From Rhodeus uyekii (taxonomy: Eukaryota; Chordata; Actinopteri; Cypriniformes; Acheilognathidae): a stretch of DNA of 64,000 bases. The translations under genes and the position numbers were made by a program. The notes below the pieces were generated by a model. The model was not told the DNA's origin, made no database searches, and was given only the letters and a program-made list of their open reading frames with translations. How positions within the stretch are numbered: the stretch's first letter is position 1; each line of letters starts with the position of its first letter. Positions 50,601-62,800 of this stretch are shown here, one piece after another. The DNA is taken from NCBI GenBank assembly GCA_037043235.1, contig JAWRVZ010000079.1, positions 1,588,001 to 1,652,000 of the forward strand, written 5' to 3'.

Positions 50601-53600
50601 AATATTATAGGTACTATTTTTAAACAACCCAAATATTTTGAAAGTGAAATCTGAAATGTGAATATAAATTATTCGATTTTTAATAATGAAAATGCATTTG
50701 AAATGTTAATCTGAACTACAATATTCACAACCATGTTGAATTTCAGCCCATAACAATGCCAGGCTTAAAAATACATTAAAATGCAAGCATGGTTAATGAA
50801 ATTCTTTTAGTTATTTACATTTGGCCTTTTTTTCATATACATGCAATAGGAACAATACAAACACAGATATTTAAATGTTTGAGGTCAGTATTTTTTAAAT
50901 AGAAAATTTAGCAATAATAATAATAAACAATTAATATTATTAATAATATTAACATTATTATATTTTTTATCAAATAAATATTAGAATAAGTCTTAGAAAA
51001 ACAAATCTTCTTTGAGTGGTATTTACTAAATTATACAATTGAATATACAAACAAATTAAACAGTTTCTTCCCTTGGATTGGTCTTTGACAAGAACTCCTT
51101 CTGAAAACTCAAGGAGGGAACACAAATCATCTAATATCATTGTTAACATTTTTCTTAAAACCCTCACCTCTTTTTCCAGGATGGCTTGATGTTTCTTACT
51201 CAGCTTGTCTGCTTCACTGCCAAAGTTGTTCCTCTGGGTCTCCAGCTCTTTGTCCAGTCTGAGCTGATGTTCATCCATCTCTGACTTAAGTTTGTTCTCC
51301 AGAGCCAGCAACTGTTTCTGGTGCTGCCTCCTCATGCGCTTGTACCCGGACATCTGCTCCCTCAGAGCTGAGCCCTGTTCATGCTCCTGAATCTGACGGG
51401 TCACCTGGAAAGTAAGGGAGAGAGTGAAGGTTGTCTATCCCAACTTCAGATCTGCGACAATTGAGCTGCAGGTCAGTTAGATACTCACCAGAGAGGCAGT
51501 ACGGATGGTGGCAAAATGATCTCGGTTTCTGTGCACCCTCCTCCGAGCGGCCGATGAAGGCTGCTGCTGCTGCGACTCCATCTCCGGCTGATAAGGGTCA
51601 TCGTAAATATTATCACGCGTCTGATGAACAATAACAAGTTAGTAACAGACAGGACAATTTTTGAAGATTGTGTGCTCTCCAGTTGTGATGACATACAGTG
51701 GGGCGGTGTATAATGGAGCTATTAGAGGTGACGGTCTGTTCTCCCTCCTGCATCATGGCCATCTCAGCACTGTCGTCCGAACCATCGGCCAGGCTGTTGA
51801 CTGAGGAACTCTGGGAGCTGGCGCTGATGGACATGGAAGGCACAGACTGAGAGCTCTCCATACTGTTCACGGTGCCTGTCTGCAAGAGGTACTGCTCTGC
51901 TTCCTACACACACAGAGAAAAAAAAACGTGTCAGGAACTTTTCCAATATTCTGTAGGGTATAACAACATAAATAAAAGAGCAGAAAATGGATTGAACTTG
52001 ACAGAAGGATCAAAGAAGAGGAAGGCAAAGGTTGACAAGCCTCTGGATGTACCTCTTCCTCCTCTCCTCCTTCCTGTGTGGGGCCATTATGAGTTTCCTG
52101 AAACAGGATCTTCTTCATCTTCCTGTACTGCAGGTTGTCCAGCTCTCGCACAGCATCTTTGGTGCGCGTGATCAGATCCATCACTACAGAATGGGGGCGC
52201 TCTCGGCATAGGAAATGGTGCTGTGAAGGGAATACACTGTGTGAACCACAGAGCTGTATAGATGAGCTTCATGACCTAATCTCAGAGCGTGTAAACATCT
52301 ATGAGCTAGAATGATGAAGAATAACCAGTTTTATTTGCCATTTATGATTTACCGTATTTTCCAGCATATAACCCACGGGTTATACCAGATTGTACAAACC
52401 CCACAGAGGGGTGCAGGTTAAATAAGGGTGCGGGCTATTTCACACATTTTTTTACACATAATAATATTTCAATATATTTGTTACGTCCCTAAGGACGCAA
52501 GGATTTTTTTTTGCTGTATTTTTTTTCCGTTTTTCTTTCTTGCGAGGGTTGTTGTCTCTGGCGCTTTTACTATCAATCTGACTGCTGGCGCTGATTGGCT
52601 GTCTGACCTGTCAGTCATGCAAGACGTGATTGGCTGTGCTGCCATGAGGGCGGGCTCTTCTCATCTCATCCGATGATCAACACCTGTAGAATCGCTTCTT
52701 AAGGGACGTGCTGCTGCACAGCGGGAGAGACTGCTTTTTCTTTTTCTACGGATTCTGACTTGTGTTTGTTTTCTTATTGTTTGAATTTCGCGCACAAGCA
52801 CTGTGTACCGAGCCTGAACAGTTATGGATAATTGATGTCATGCGAGCAACATTCGAATTCGAACCGTGAACTTACATAAAAAAAAGTTAATAAATCTATG
52901 GGTGCGGGTTATATAAAGGAACAGGTCATGGCATCGATTTTTTTACACAAACCCTGCGAGCTATATGGGGGTGCGGATTATCTGCGTCTGTGGGTTATAT
53001 GCGGGAAAATACGGTAATTGTCCATTTTATCACCTAAAAAAAGAGCTGAACACACTGAATACAGCTTAAAATGTGATTCAATAGGAATCCAGTGTTGCCT
53101 ACTAATAGCACTGAAAGTGTTTGTTTTTTTATGCCAACAAATTTTGGTCTTATTGGCTTAAGAATATGCCAATCACATGTTATCCAATCACAAAAACTCT
53201 ATGTTAGATACAATTTTTCACATATAACACATTAAAAACAACTTTTTTTAATACTTTTTACCCCAATGATGAAAATACACCAAACTTAGCATGCATGATT
53301 ATTCTTGGATAAATGTTCGCCCAGCAGCTTGAATTTGAACTATTTAAAATACTAAAAACATTAAAAAAAAATCTTTTTCAGTTTCTGATATTTTGTCATG
53401 GCATTTCTATATGGCAGTGGAATATAATAACTTATTTCACACTAACCATGAAAAGGTGATTATGCAATGACAGTCCTTGCTAGAACAAGGGACGAGAAGT
53501 TGGGATAGAAAAGTTTTCCTGTAGCTCAATCAGTAGAGCATTGGTGTTTACAACGCCAAGGTCATGGGTTTGATCCCAGGGAAAGCAAGAACTGATTCAA

Positions 53601-56600
53601 TGTGTTCTTTGAATGCAATGTAAGTCGCTTTGGATAAAAGCGTCTGCCAAATGCGTAAATGTAAATATAAAATATGAATGAAAGAAGAGTGTGTGTGTGT
53701 TTAAGTCTCACATTGAGCAGCACGTCTGAGGTAGGCCTGTCCTGAGGGATCTTTTGAAGACAAGAGTCCACAAAGTTACGGAAGTAGTCCGACCTGCATT
53801 TAAAAGGGGGAGAGAGAAAATTAAAGCTAAAAAAAAACAAATACACAGAAAACATAAGACGACAAACTTACAGAAACTGCAATAAAAAAAAAAGTAATTT
53901 CAAACTAATTTAAAATTGACGAATGGAGTCAATGGACACTGGACTTTGAAAAGTCTTTGTGGAACAAATCCAGTTAGAGCAGTGCAGATGTAATTGATTA
54001 TGCTACTTTATTTTTCAGGCTAGTACCAAACAAATCATATAGCTCTAATTTGTCTGACAGCTGCTTTTAGACTTGATTATAAATGAGAGCAAAGAAACTG
54101 ACAGTGCCTAAAAAACTCATGTGACATATACCAATACGTGACTTCTCGTTCTGTATCTCCTCCTTATGGCATCCACACGCTTTGAATAACTGTCCCTCAG
54201 TAGAGGGAGAGAGAGAGGGAGAGAAAGCGAGAGCAGTTTCAACCTGACATAACATTATCTTCTCAGAATCAGAGAAAATTCTCTCTTTCCTTACAGCCGG
54301 GACATAGTCCATGGACACCATTGATAATGAATATTTCATTGTTTTAAATCAATTATTAATTTATGTTACTGTTGTTGTGGAACACTACTCAATTATAGTA
54401 TTATACTTTAAGTTATTTACCTAGCAGCTAATAAAATTGAGGTTTTATACTGAGGTTTTATACCCACACACTGCAAAAAAGAAAAATAAATAAATTGACT
54501 GTAAATGCAAGAGAAAGGTTTGCAAAAAAAAACAGAGATGAAATACAAAACCAAACAGTAAAGACGAGACAATGAAAGAATAGGAGAAAACATATAGACC
54601 AAAGTTCTCACCAGTGGTTTGACGACAGGACAGGGCTTTCGTTTTGCGCAATGTGGTATAAGGCACTCATAGCATTCATATTGAACAAGGGCGGCTTCCT
54701 TTCAGCTAGAGAGAGAGAGACAAACAGAAATATAAAACCAGTGCAAGCACACACACACAATACATAGAATTAAGTCAGAATAAAAGGATGAGACCTACAA
54801 TGAAATAAATGGAGACTAAGAGGTATGAGTGAATAAATGAAAACGCTAGGAGTTTGAGGGAGACATAAATAGTGGGTGAGACCAAGAGAAAGAGGAGTAG
54901 AAGTTAGCTTACAACCCAAAGCAGCTTAGACACTAAAACCCAAATCCCTTTCCCCTAGCAAGAGACGTAGACAACACAGACTGGCAAGCACCGAAACACG
55001 CAGGCCTAAATAAACCCTCTTAATACCAGAGATGGCCTGAAGTTTCAGGGGTCAGTGGGAAGTTATGAATCAGTTTCATCACGTCACAAACCTAGTTCGA
55101 TGCAGGTGATGCCGAGAGACCAGACGTCCACCTTCCCATCGTACTGTCCCTCGTCCATGGCTAAGATCACTTCTGGGGCCATCCTAAACACGAGAGGGGA
55201 CAGATGAAATAAACACACAATCTACTCCAGTCACATTTTAATATTCAGAACACAAAATCCTCTTTTTTGACAATTTAGGGACAAACGGCAATATTATGGA
55301 AGACATTTTAAATGTAATAATTTTTGTGGTAATTATGTTTCATAAAGGATGTGTTATTAGATTTATTTTGCAATCACCTTCATGAGTAGAAAGTAGAGTG
55401 TTAAAATATTTTAATAGTATCTTAGGTTTTCTGAGAGTTAGAGGTGACAGGTTAAAGTCATCTATGGAAACTAATGTAACTAAATTAGTTTAGTGATTCA
55501 GTTCAAAAGATTCTAAGCTTTGAATTGTCACACAAAAAGTTTCTCAAATTAAATTCTTTTTGTAGACAATAGATAAATATAACAGTTTATCACTGTTAAC
55601 TACTGTTCACAAAGTTTGGGGTGACCAATATAAATTACAATAAAAACAGTACTATTGGGGAATATTAACGATTCAAATGAAGAATGATAATAAATATAAA
55701 AGTTAATAATCATTCTAGTTCATTTTAATTCTAAGAGAATATGGCAGTCCACACCACATTGATAATGACAATAACAGTGGAATAATATGGTTGGAATTAC
55801 AGAGGTGTGAAAAAGATTTTGCCCCTTTCCTGATTTCTTATTTTTATGTATGCTTTTTTTTATACTTAAATGTTTCACATCAAACATATTTAAATGTTAG
55901 TCAAAGATAAACACAAAATGCTGTTTTTAAATGGTTATTAAAGGAAAACAAAATCCAAACCTATATGGCCCCGTGTAAAAAAAAGTGCCTGTTAAAACAT
56001 AACTTAGCCCGCGTTAAGCCACACCCAGGGTGATTACTGCCACACCTGTTCTCAATTAAGAAATCACTTTTATAGGACCTGCCTAACAAAGCGAAGAAGA
56101 TCTTCAAAATCTTCAAAAAAAAAAGATCTTCAAAAGCTAGACAATGCGAAGATCCAAATAAATTAAGGGACATTGAGAATGAAAGTAATTAAGATTTCTC
56201 AGTCTGTAAAAGTTTATAAATCAATTTCTAAAGCTTTGAGACTCCAGCAAGCCACAGTGAGAGCAATTATCCACAAATGACACAAACATGGAACAGTAGT
56301 GAACCTTCCCATAAGTGGCTGTTGACCAAAATTACCCAAAGAGTGCAGCGACAACTCATCCAAAAGGTCACAAAAGACCTTTTGGACGAGTTGTCAACAA
56401 CATCCAAAGAACTGCAGGCCTCACTTGCCTCAGTTAAGGTCAGAGTTCATGACTCCACCATAAGAAAGAGACTGGGCAAAAATTCCAAGTTCCAGGATGA
56501 AAACCACAGCTGAGCAAAAAAAACATCAAGGCTTGTCTCATTTTCCCAGAAAACATCTTGATAATCCCCAAGACTTTTGGGTAAATACGCTGTGGACTGA

Positions 56601-59600
56601 CGAGACGAAGTTGCATTTTTTTGGAAGGTGTGTCCCCCATTACATCTGCTGTAAAATTAGCACTGCATTTCAGAAAAAGAACATCATACCAACAGTAAAA
56701 TATGGTGGTGGTAGTGTGATGGTCTTGGGCTGTTTTGCTGTTTCAGGACCTGGAAGACGTGCAGAATTCATAATTCCATTTATCACAGCGGTCTACCAAA
56801 AATTCTGAAGGAGAATCTCCTGCCATCTGTTCGTGATCTCAAGCTAAAGCGAACTTGGGTTCTGCAGCAGGACAATGATCCATCTCTGAATGGCTGAAGA
56901 AAACAAAATGAAGACTTTGGAATGGCCAGGTCAAAGTCCTGACCTGAATCCCATTGAGATGTTGTAACATGACCTTAAAAAGGCAGTTCGTGCTCAAACT
57001 CTCCATGTGTCTGAGTTACAACAATTCTGCAAAGATGAGTGGGGCAAAATTCCTCCACAGCATTGTAAAAGGCTCATCGCAAGTTTTCGCAAATGCTTGA
57101 TTGCAGTTATTGCTGCAGGGTGGCTCAACCAGTTTTTAGGTTTAAGAGGCAAGCACTTTTTCATACAGGGCCATGTAGGTTTGGGTTTTGCTTTCCCTTA
57201 ATAATAACAACATTTAAAAAAAACATTTTCTGTTTACTCATGTTATCTTGAACTAATATTTAAATTTGTTTGATAATCTGAAATATTTAAGTGTGACAAA
57301 CACGCAAAAAAAAAAAATCAGGAAGGGGGCAAACATTCTCACCATTGTACTTTATTAAAAATGTATAATTAATTAATTTTCCAGGGATGAGTGATAACCC
57401 CACCCACCTCCCGACAGCCAACCAGAACCCACCCCTTATATTGTTTTCAGTGCATTAAGATGGTATAATTACTCGCTCATGCTCATTTAGTAAAAAGAAC
57501 CCTGACTACAATTATAAATCCACTTCAGGGGAGGACAATATATTTAAAAATATTATAAAACATATCCCTTTAATAATAAATAATATGTAATAATAAATAA
57601 TAATTCATTACATTTATATAGCGCTTTATCAAAGACTTTAAAGCGCTTACATGGACGGGGTTATCTCCTCAACCGCCACTAGACGCTAATATGTAAGATT
57701 TCTGGATTCAAATATCCAAACAACATTGGAAACATATCATTTATTTTGATGAATTGTGTTCTTACACTATCCCCAACGTGTCCAATAATGATTAAATCCA
57801 GAGAAAGAAAAACCAGCGTAAGAACCAGAAAGTTTAACCAGCGTAACTGCCCACGTCATTGTGTCGCCAGTCAAAAACGTCATACCCGCCCTACCCTCGA
57901 ATTCCAGTTTTACTTGTGCAGAAACCATGAAAACACCAAAGACCCCCTAATACATATAGTGAGCAACTGTTTGGATGCCTTTATCTACAAAAATGAATCA
58001 TCATATAGCTCAACGTAGTTAGTCTTATTGTTTGAATTTTGCTTTCTGGATTTACATGTAACATGTTTGTACTATGCCTCGGAGACAATGCTATTGTCAA
58101 GTGGCTAACATAGCAATATCAGAAAGCTTTATTTGAAGTAACATTAAAACACCATATAATATATTTTAAAATTAAGTGCCAGTCATTCGCAACACAAAAC
58201 ATCCAACTTAGCTTACTTCAATGTGCAACAATTAGAGCAATAGCCATTCAACACACTCAAATGTATTGTCCAAGTAGAACAGTGCTTTGTTTTGGAGTTT
58301 TAATTTGTCAAAAAAGTTACATGTATGAGTAGTAATTCAGCACTTCCTGCCATTTCATCAGAATTAAATAAAATAATGTGAATTTGAAAGTGATCAAACA
58401 TAACTAACAGTCCACATTCAGTGTTAAAGGAGGCAGCAGTCCAACACAACTTTAAATTATAAAAAATTTAAACATAAATAAAGAGCAGCAGTGGCCGAAT
58501 GCAGCATAAGTCCCGTTGGATTGCTTTTCAATAGCTGCAGAGGTGAAGAACACAACTCCCAAGATTCCACGCTCATTCATGGCATCATCAAACTACGCCG
58601 TTGTTACAGTTTTAAATAATCAAATGAATTTACACTTACCAGTAAGGTGTACCCACAAAAGAGTTGGCAGGAGAAACGATTGAGGCAGAACCAAAATCTC
58701 CAAGCTTCACCTGACCGGGCTCAGTTAGCAGAATATTGCCTGCTTTCACATCTCTGGAAAAAGAAAAAGAAGGATCTGACTATCTTTCAGTGCTGTATAT
58801 AAATATATATTGACAATGGAGTAAAAACATAGATGGAACTACAAAAGAACAGAAATAAAAGGAAGGGGTCAGCAGTCTCACCTGTGTATCATGTTATGAG
58901 AGTGAAGGTAGGCGAGGCCCTGAAGTGCACCGTGGGTAATAGCAGCTATTTCCACCTCTTGCAGAGGCTTTTTATGCACTGTGGGATAAAAAGAAAAACT
59001 TCACCGTGTGAAAACACAATCCAGAAATCTGATGATCACACCTGCATGCTACGAGCTATGAACTGAACTGATGATGGTACAAATACAGCACAGCGAAAAC
59101 AAATAGACTCCTCTAATGTCAGACAGGTCAGATGAGAGAGAGCACAACAACTTCATTTGAAAAGGACGAAAGTGGGAAACAAATTAACTACTCACCCTCT
59201 AAAAGATCAGAGGCAGATCCTAGACAGTATTCCATCACCAGCTAACAGGAGAAACACAGTTAGCACGCATTAACACATCAAACTAACACATCGTTCACAC
59301 GCATCTGCGCTTACCCATGCGGTGTGCTCTCTGAGGTAGCACCCCTTGTATTCGATGGTATTGGGGTGTCTGAGCTTTTGCAAGAACTTCACCTCCTTAA
59401 TGATGTCCTGCCATTTCTGTGCGTCAAGAAGGGATGCAACAAAAACAGGTTTGTTTTTGTAAATAATTTTGAACTCTCTGATTCAATATGATTGAGATAC
59501 AAGTTGTATTTTGATTCTGACCTCATTGGACTGCTTGCCACTGAAGGACATCTTCTTGATGGCCACCACTTCATTGGAACGCACATCATGGGCCTGAGTA

Positions 59601-59807
59601 AAAGTAAATTAACTTAGAGCATGAAAACATACATACAAACACATTCATGGGTAAATACTGGCATGGCTTGCTCACAAAGTACACCGCTCCAAAGCTGCCA
59701 TGACCGATTTCCCGGAGATCAGTGAAGAGCTTCTCAGGATCATCTCTGTAGAAGAGCTCAGACACCTCCGAGTCCTTCAGGGTCCCAGTACGCACACTGG
59801 CAGGCAT
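44644..59807 (-). CDS. taok2: TAO kinase 2 (Ste20-like MAP3K), 1145 residues, 19 coding exons
   Basis: Ser/Thr kinase upstream of p38/JNK MAPK pathways that also acts on the cytoskeleton. Exons (minus): 59676-59807, 59522-59593, 59315-59416, 59196-59241, 58882-58978, 58640-58753, 55092-55183, 54612-54705, 53712-53793, 52053-52220, 51697-51903, 51489-51620, 51168-51404, 50081-50209, 48983-49186, 48661-48900, 47684-47896, 46767-46949, 44644-45537. Phases agree throughout. Kinase: GHGSFGAV loop, AIKK with Lys57, HRDVKAGN (Asp151), DFG (169-171), GTPYWMAPE. A Ser-rich/acidic linker follows, then long Gln/Glu/Lys/Arg coiled coils. The last exon gives the TAOK1-like ending (SMRLGFSNM, RRTASGG, NGSHLSYS), not the long hydrophobic tail of the main mammalian TAOK2 isoform. 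Assignment to TAOK2 over TAOK1 rests on synteny with maz/cdipt. An acceptor before the ATG implies an upstream non-coding exon. Confidence 0.94.
44860..45060 (-). repeat. taok2: Gly/Ser/Pro/His homopolymer-coding triplet tract in the taok2 last exon
   Basis: Runs of GGA/GGT (11 Gly), TCC/TCT/AGC (6-8 Ser blocks) and CCT/CCA (8 Pro) code for a low-complexity, probably disordered segment with interspersed His. On the plus strand it appears as (TCC)n and (GGA)n tracts, which explains several long shadow frames there. Confidence 0.85.
45952..46644. mobile_element. 693-bp Tigger/pogo-type MITE (copy 2) in a taok2 intron
   Basis: The same ends as the 9037-9761 element (CAGTAATACCTCAGTTTATG; inverse AACCGAGGTATTGCTG), bounded by TA at 45950-45951 and 46645-46646. 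The interior is closely similar along its length, with small indels. It sits inside a CACTACC-type repeat, seen on the left at about 45800-45950 and on the right ending CCCAAACTTTTGAAAGC near 46682. Confidence 0.8.
50327..50798. mobile_element. Long fold-back (hairpin) MITE in a taok2 intron
   Basis: The left arm (CATTAACTGTGCTTGCATTT onward, including ACTGAAATTCAACATGGTTG) pairs with the right arm (ACCATGTTGAATTTCAGCCC to AAATGCAAGCATGGTTAATG). An inner inverted pair around 50520-50620 (ATAATATTCAACAGGCAATT with its inverse) extends the stem. About 470 bp folds on itself almost end to end. A fragment of the same family is near 47210-47275. Confidence 0.75.
52352..53014. mobile_element. TA-flanked MITE with CCGTATTTTCC ends in a taok2 intron
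   Basis: The left end CCGTATTTTCCAGCATATAA and right end (inverse CCGTATTTTCCCGCATATAA) differ by one base over 20 bp and are flanked by TA. Subterminal motifs GGGTTATA and GTGCGG repeat. There is no transposase. Part of it is present in inverted form at 35750-36060. Confidence 0.8.
53514..53668 (+). mobile_element. tRNA-derived SINE (V-SINE / HAmo-like) in a taok2 intron
   Basis: The head resembles a tRNA with an A box (TAGCTCAATCAGTAGAGCA) and a B box (GGTTTGATCCC). The conserved tail GTAAGTCGCTTTGGATAAAA plus GCGTCTGCCAAATG and an A/T-rich end follow. The tail is shared by many fish SINEs. The B-box change from C to T and the lack of a closed acceptor stem argue against a working tRNA gene. 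Confidence 0.8.
55800..57347 (+). mobile_element. Near-complete but inactive Tc1-like transposon in taok2 intron 6
   Basis: Imperfect terminal inverted repeats (CAGAGGTGTGAAAAAGATTT at the left; inverse CAATGGTGAGAATGTTTGCC at the right) are each flanked by TA (55798-55799, 57348-57349). At 1548 bp it has the length expected for a full Tc1 element. The transposase on the plus strand is broken (see 56195-57200). Confidence 0.85.
56195..57200 (+). pseudogene. Broken Tc1-like transposase
   Basis: Recognisable pieces are spread over three frames: an N-terminal HTH region near 56195-56275, VKVRVHDSTIRKRLGKN, NTLWTDETKLHFFGR with the first catalytic Asp, KYGGGSVMVLGCFAVSG, a degenerate QQDND block near 56870, and a Glu-region remnant near 56940 where stops occur. 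At least three frameshifts or stops make it inactive. Confidence 0.8.
57595..57690. repeat. Dispersed repeat fragment with TTTATATAGCGCTTT motif
   Basis: ACATTTATATAGCGCTTTATC followed by AAAGCGCTTACATGGACGGG recalls the conserved 3' region of several fish retroposons. It is too short for a family call. Confidence 0.4.
57700..58620 (-). other. taok2 intron 6 remainder
   Basis: No conserved coding frame or repeat that I can name. Confidence 0.5.
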
Positions 59808-62800
59808 GACTGGCTCCTGAGACAGAGGAAAAAATAAAGAGAATGTGTAACTATGAATAAAGCAATCCTGTTGAATTATGTTGCAGCTGAACATCACAAA
59901 CACAAGGCATTGAGTCAAGGAACTTTTCAACAGGTTATCTATTCTTTGAGACATCAGTCTGGACTTCTATTTTAATCAGGGCTTAAAAACGAGGGGAGAA
60001 AGTCAATCAGTAAAAGTAAAATCAGTATTTTTTTCTACAAACAATATTGGTTTGTAGCATCACTTTAATTTAGCCTATACAAATTTATACCGTAATCAGA
60101 CATGTACAAATTCACCAATTTTACATAATATAATTAATGAATGAATAAATTAGGTATATGTGTTTATAACAACAGAACTACTTGCATTTTCTACAATGCA
60201 TATACAGCCTATAATACTGCATAAAGAAACAAACCTACTATGAATAAATATATTATGATATTTTTGTTCACAATCATTTATGCAATTCACAAAATGATTT
60301 GTGATTTATGAACTTGTTTTTCAGTCATGCTATTTGAATAAACAATTTAAAGCGATGCTTTAATATTTTGCTCACAGTGCCTTCTTGTGATCAGGAGTCA
60401 AGCCAATAGCTTTCGTCCTTCAAACTGAAATTATGCTTTTTAAATTCAAATATAATCAGGGTGGGTAATATTTAAACATAAAACTACGATCTAGTTTTTC
60501 AGCCGTTTTGACAGCCCCAGACTAAAAAAAAATGTATCTTTGTCATCACAGGAATATATTACATTTTAAAGCATATTAAAATACAATAGTAATAATTAAT
60601 ATTAAATAAAGAAATGTTATTTAAAATATATATTACAATATTACCACTTTTGCTGTATTTCTGATCAAATAAATTCAGCCTTGTTAAGAGAGACTCGTTC
60701 AATTTTTTTTAAACAAAAAGACATTTCAACAAAATAGCCACATTGGGATCAAAAAGAATTTAAAAAGTTTTTTTTGCTTGGGGTGAAAGTGGTAAAATAA
60801 AACATAACAAAAAACTGAACCAAGTGTCAAATGCCACTCTAAACCTGTGAACTCTCATATCTTCTCTTGCTTGGTTTATATGGCACAATCTGGCATCTGC
60901 AGCACACTATAAAAGACTCAGAAATCTGTGACCCAGTTAGAAGTTGAGACTTTGCAGCACATTAATAAAGAAGATGCGGTAATCTGCCCTAGTTGGATGA
61001 TGGAGTTTGTTGGAAATTTCAGAAGTGAAGACAAGGAGACCTGGAGTTTTTCTTCAGCATGATTCTTTGAGAATGCGCTGTATGTTGCTGCAGTAATCAA
61101 GTCCAACTGAGGCAGTGATACACTGTAGTTTATACAGAATTTAGGGGGCAGTGCTTAGAAACGGAGACAAAGCACTTGGCTGACAACCTTAAAAAAAGGC
61201 AAATGAAGTGTCCAGGTATAGGAACCCACCCCAGTCCTAATCAATCAGCATAACTATTCAAAGAATGGGACCGGGCTCCAGGAATCATTGAAGACAAAAA
61301 GATGAGATTCTCCGTTATTTGGCTCATTTGCTTTACAATAAAGAGAGCAGGAAATGCCAGAAAGCTCTTGATGGAAAGGTTGCATCTTAATCTTAATTTA
61401 AATGCTAAATACAACACACTCCATCTTTGATTTTCATTCTTCTTAAACAGATTCTTAAATTTGTAATCAGATCTTTTGTTCCTTATTTTTTATCATCTTC
61501 TTGTTCTTCACATCTAATCCTTCTTGTTCAAACCGTTTGAACGGGCAACTCTTGTGAAAGAAACAACAACAACTATCAAATCCAATGTGTCTAGTTAATT
61601 CTCATCCAAAAACATAATCCATAATGTACACATACTCTGATAAAAAGAAAATCCTGGTGGACTTGAATGTGCATTTTAAATTCACACATCATGCACAGTG
61701 GAAATGTAAATATGTATATAGGCTTCAGGCTGAGTGAGGTGGTTTAGTATAAGTTTTGTGAGTTTCTATACAAATAGCTAGATGTGCATACAGAAATGAA
61801 TAGCACTGAATGGACTGCTTGCACTGTGCCTTGTGACGCACTTCCATTTTGAAACCGTACAACTCATTTATTTCTGGTTACAGGGTTTCAGACTAACTTT
61901 TCCACTGGCTGCACTGATGCTACCAACTTTTCATATATCTTCAATGCTGATGAATAGTCTTAATCTGCATAAGATAGTCTTTTTACATCAGTACAAAACT
62001 GACAGTGACAAGACCTCATGTTGGCAAAATGGTTTAATCTTTTAACCATCAATGAAATCCATAAAAATAAACACCATGCATGTTCTTTTTATATTGTCCG
62101 CACCTGTGCTCTCATCATCAGTTTCAGCACTCAACATTAAGTCTTGTCGCGCTTGTCCTTCAGGCAAGTAAATCAGTCATTCACCTGTCAAGGGGGAAAA
62201 AAGTTGCTTGTCTGGGGAAAAAAAAGGATTTTTGTGTTGTAAATAAAATTTTAAATGTCCTATCAACTTTAACATAGTTAAATCTGCATATTTGTGATAT
62301 TTACCCAGAGGTTTTTTAACCTTTATAAAGACCTTTTGTTGCTTAATAAAGATATGCTTCATCTTTTATTTTAAATTCTTAAATTTGATCAATAAATTCA
62401 GTGATAAGACACCATGGGACTGTTACCAATCATATTAAATCATTTAAACTGAAAAAATACCACTGCATTACATAACATTATGAGACTGTTTAAAATACAT
62501 AAATAAGTAAATTTGGAAAGAACAATATTTTTAAACATGAAATTAAACAGGTAACCACCATAACGAGTGAGTAATTGACAGCAGGTACAAAATATGATCA
62601 GTAAGAAAAAAAAAGCACCATTAAGACGAGCACTGGACTGCTACAGGTTAGTAAAAATATACATTTATGAATTAATTCTTCAGGATGCACAGTTTATATA
62701 TTTACAGGAACATTTGAGCAGGTTCAAAATATGAAAACACGATTAACTGTTTTAATCAATTGACACAAAACATAGTAATTATCCATGTTCTCACGGAAGC

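Noticed and set aside
53520..53592. Possible tRNA gene
   Set aside because: The B box is altered, the acceptor stem does not close, and the sequence continues into a known SINE tail; it is a SINE head.
60918..61106. 62-codon minus-strand frame upstream of taok2
   Set aside because: No recognised domain, no splice context, and no conservation argument available; left as uncharacterised.
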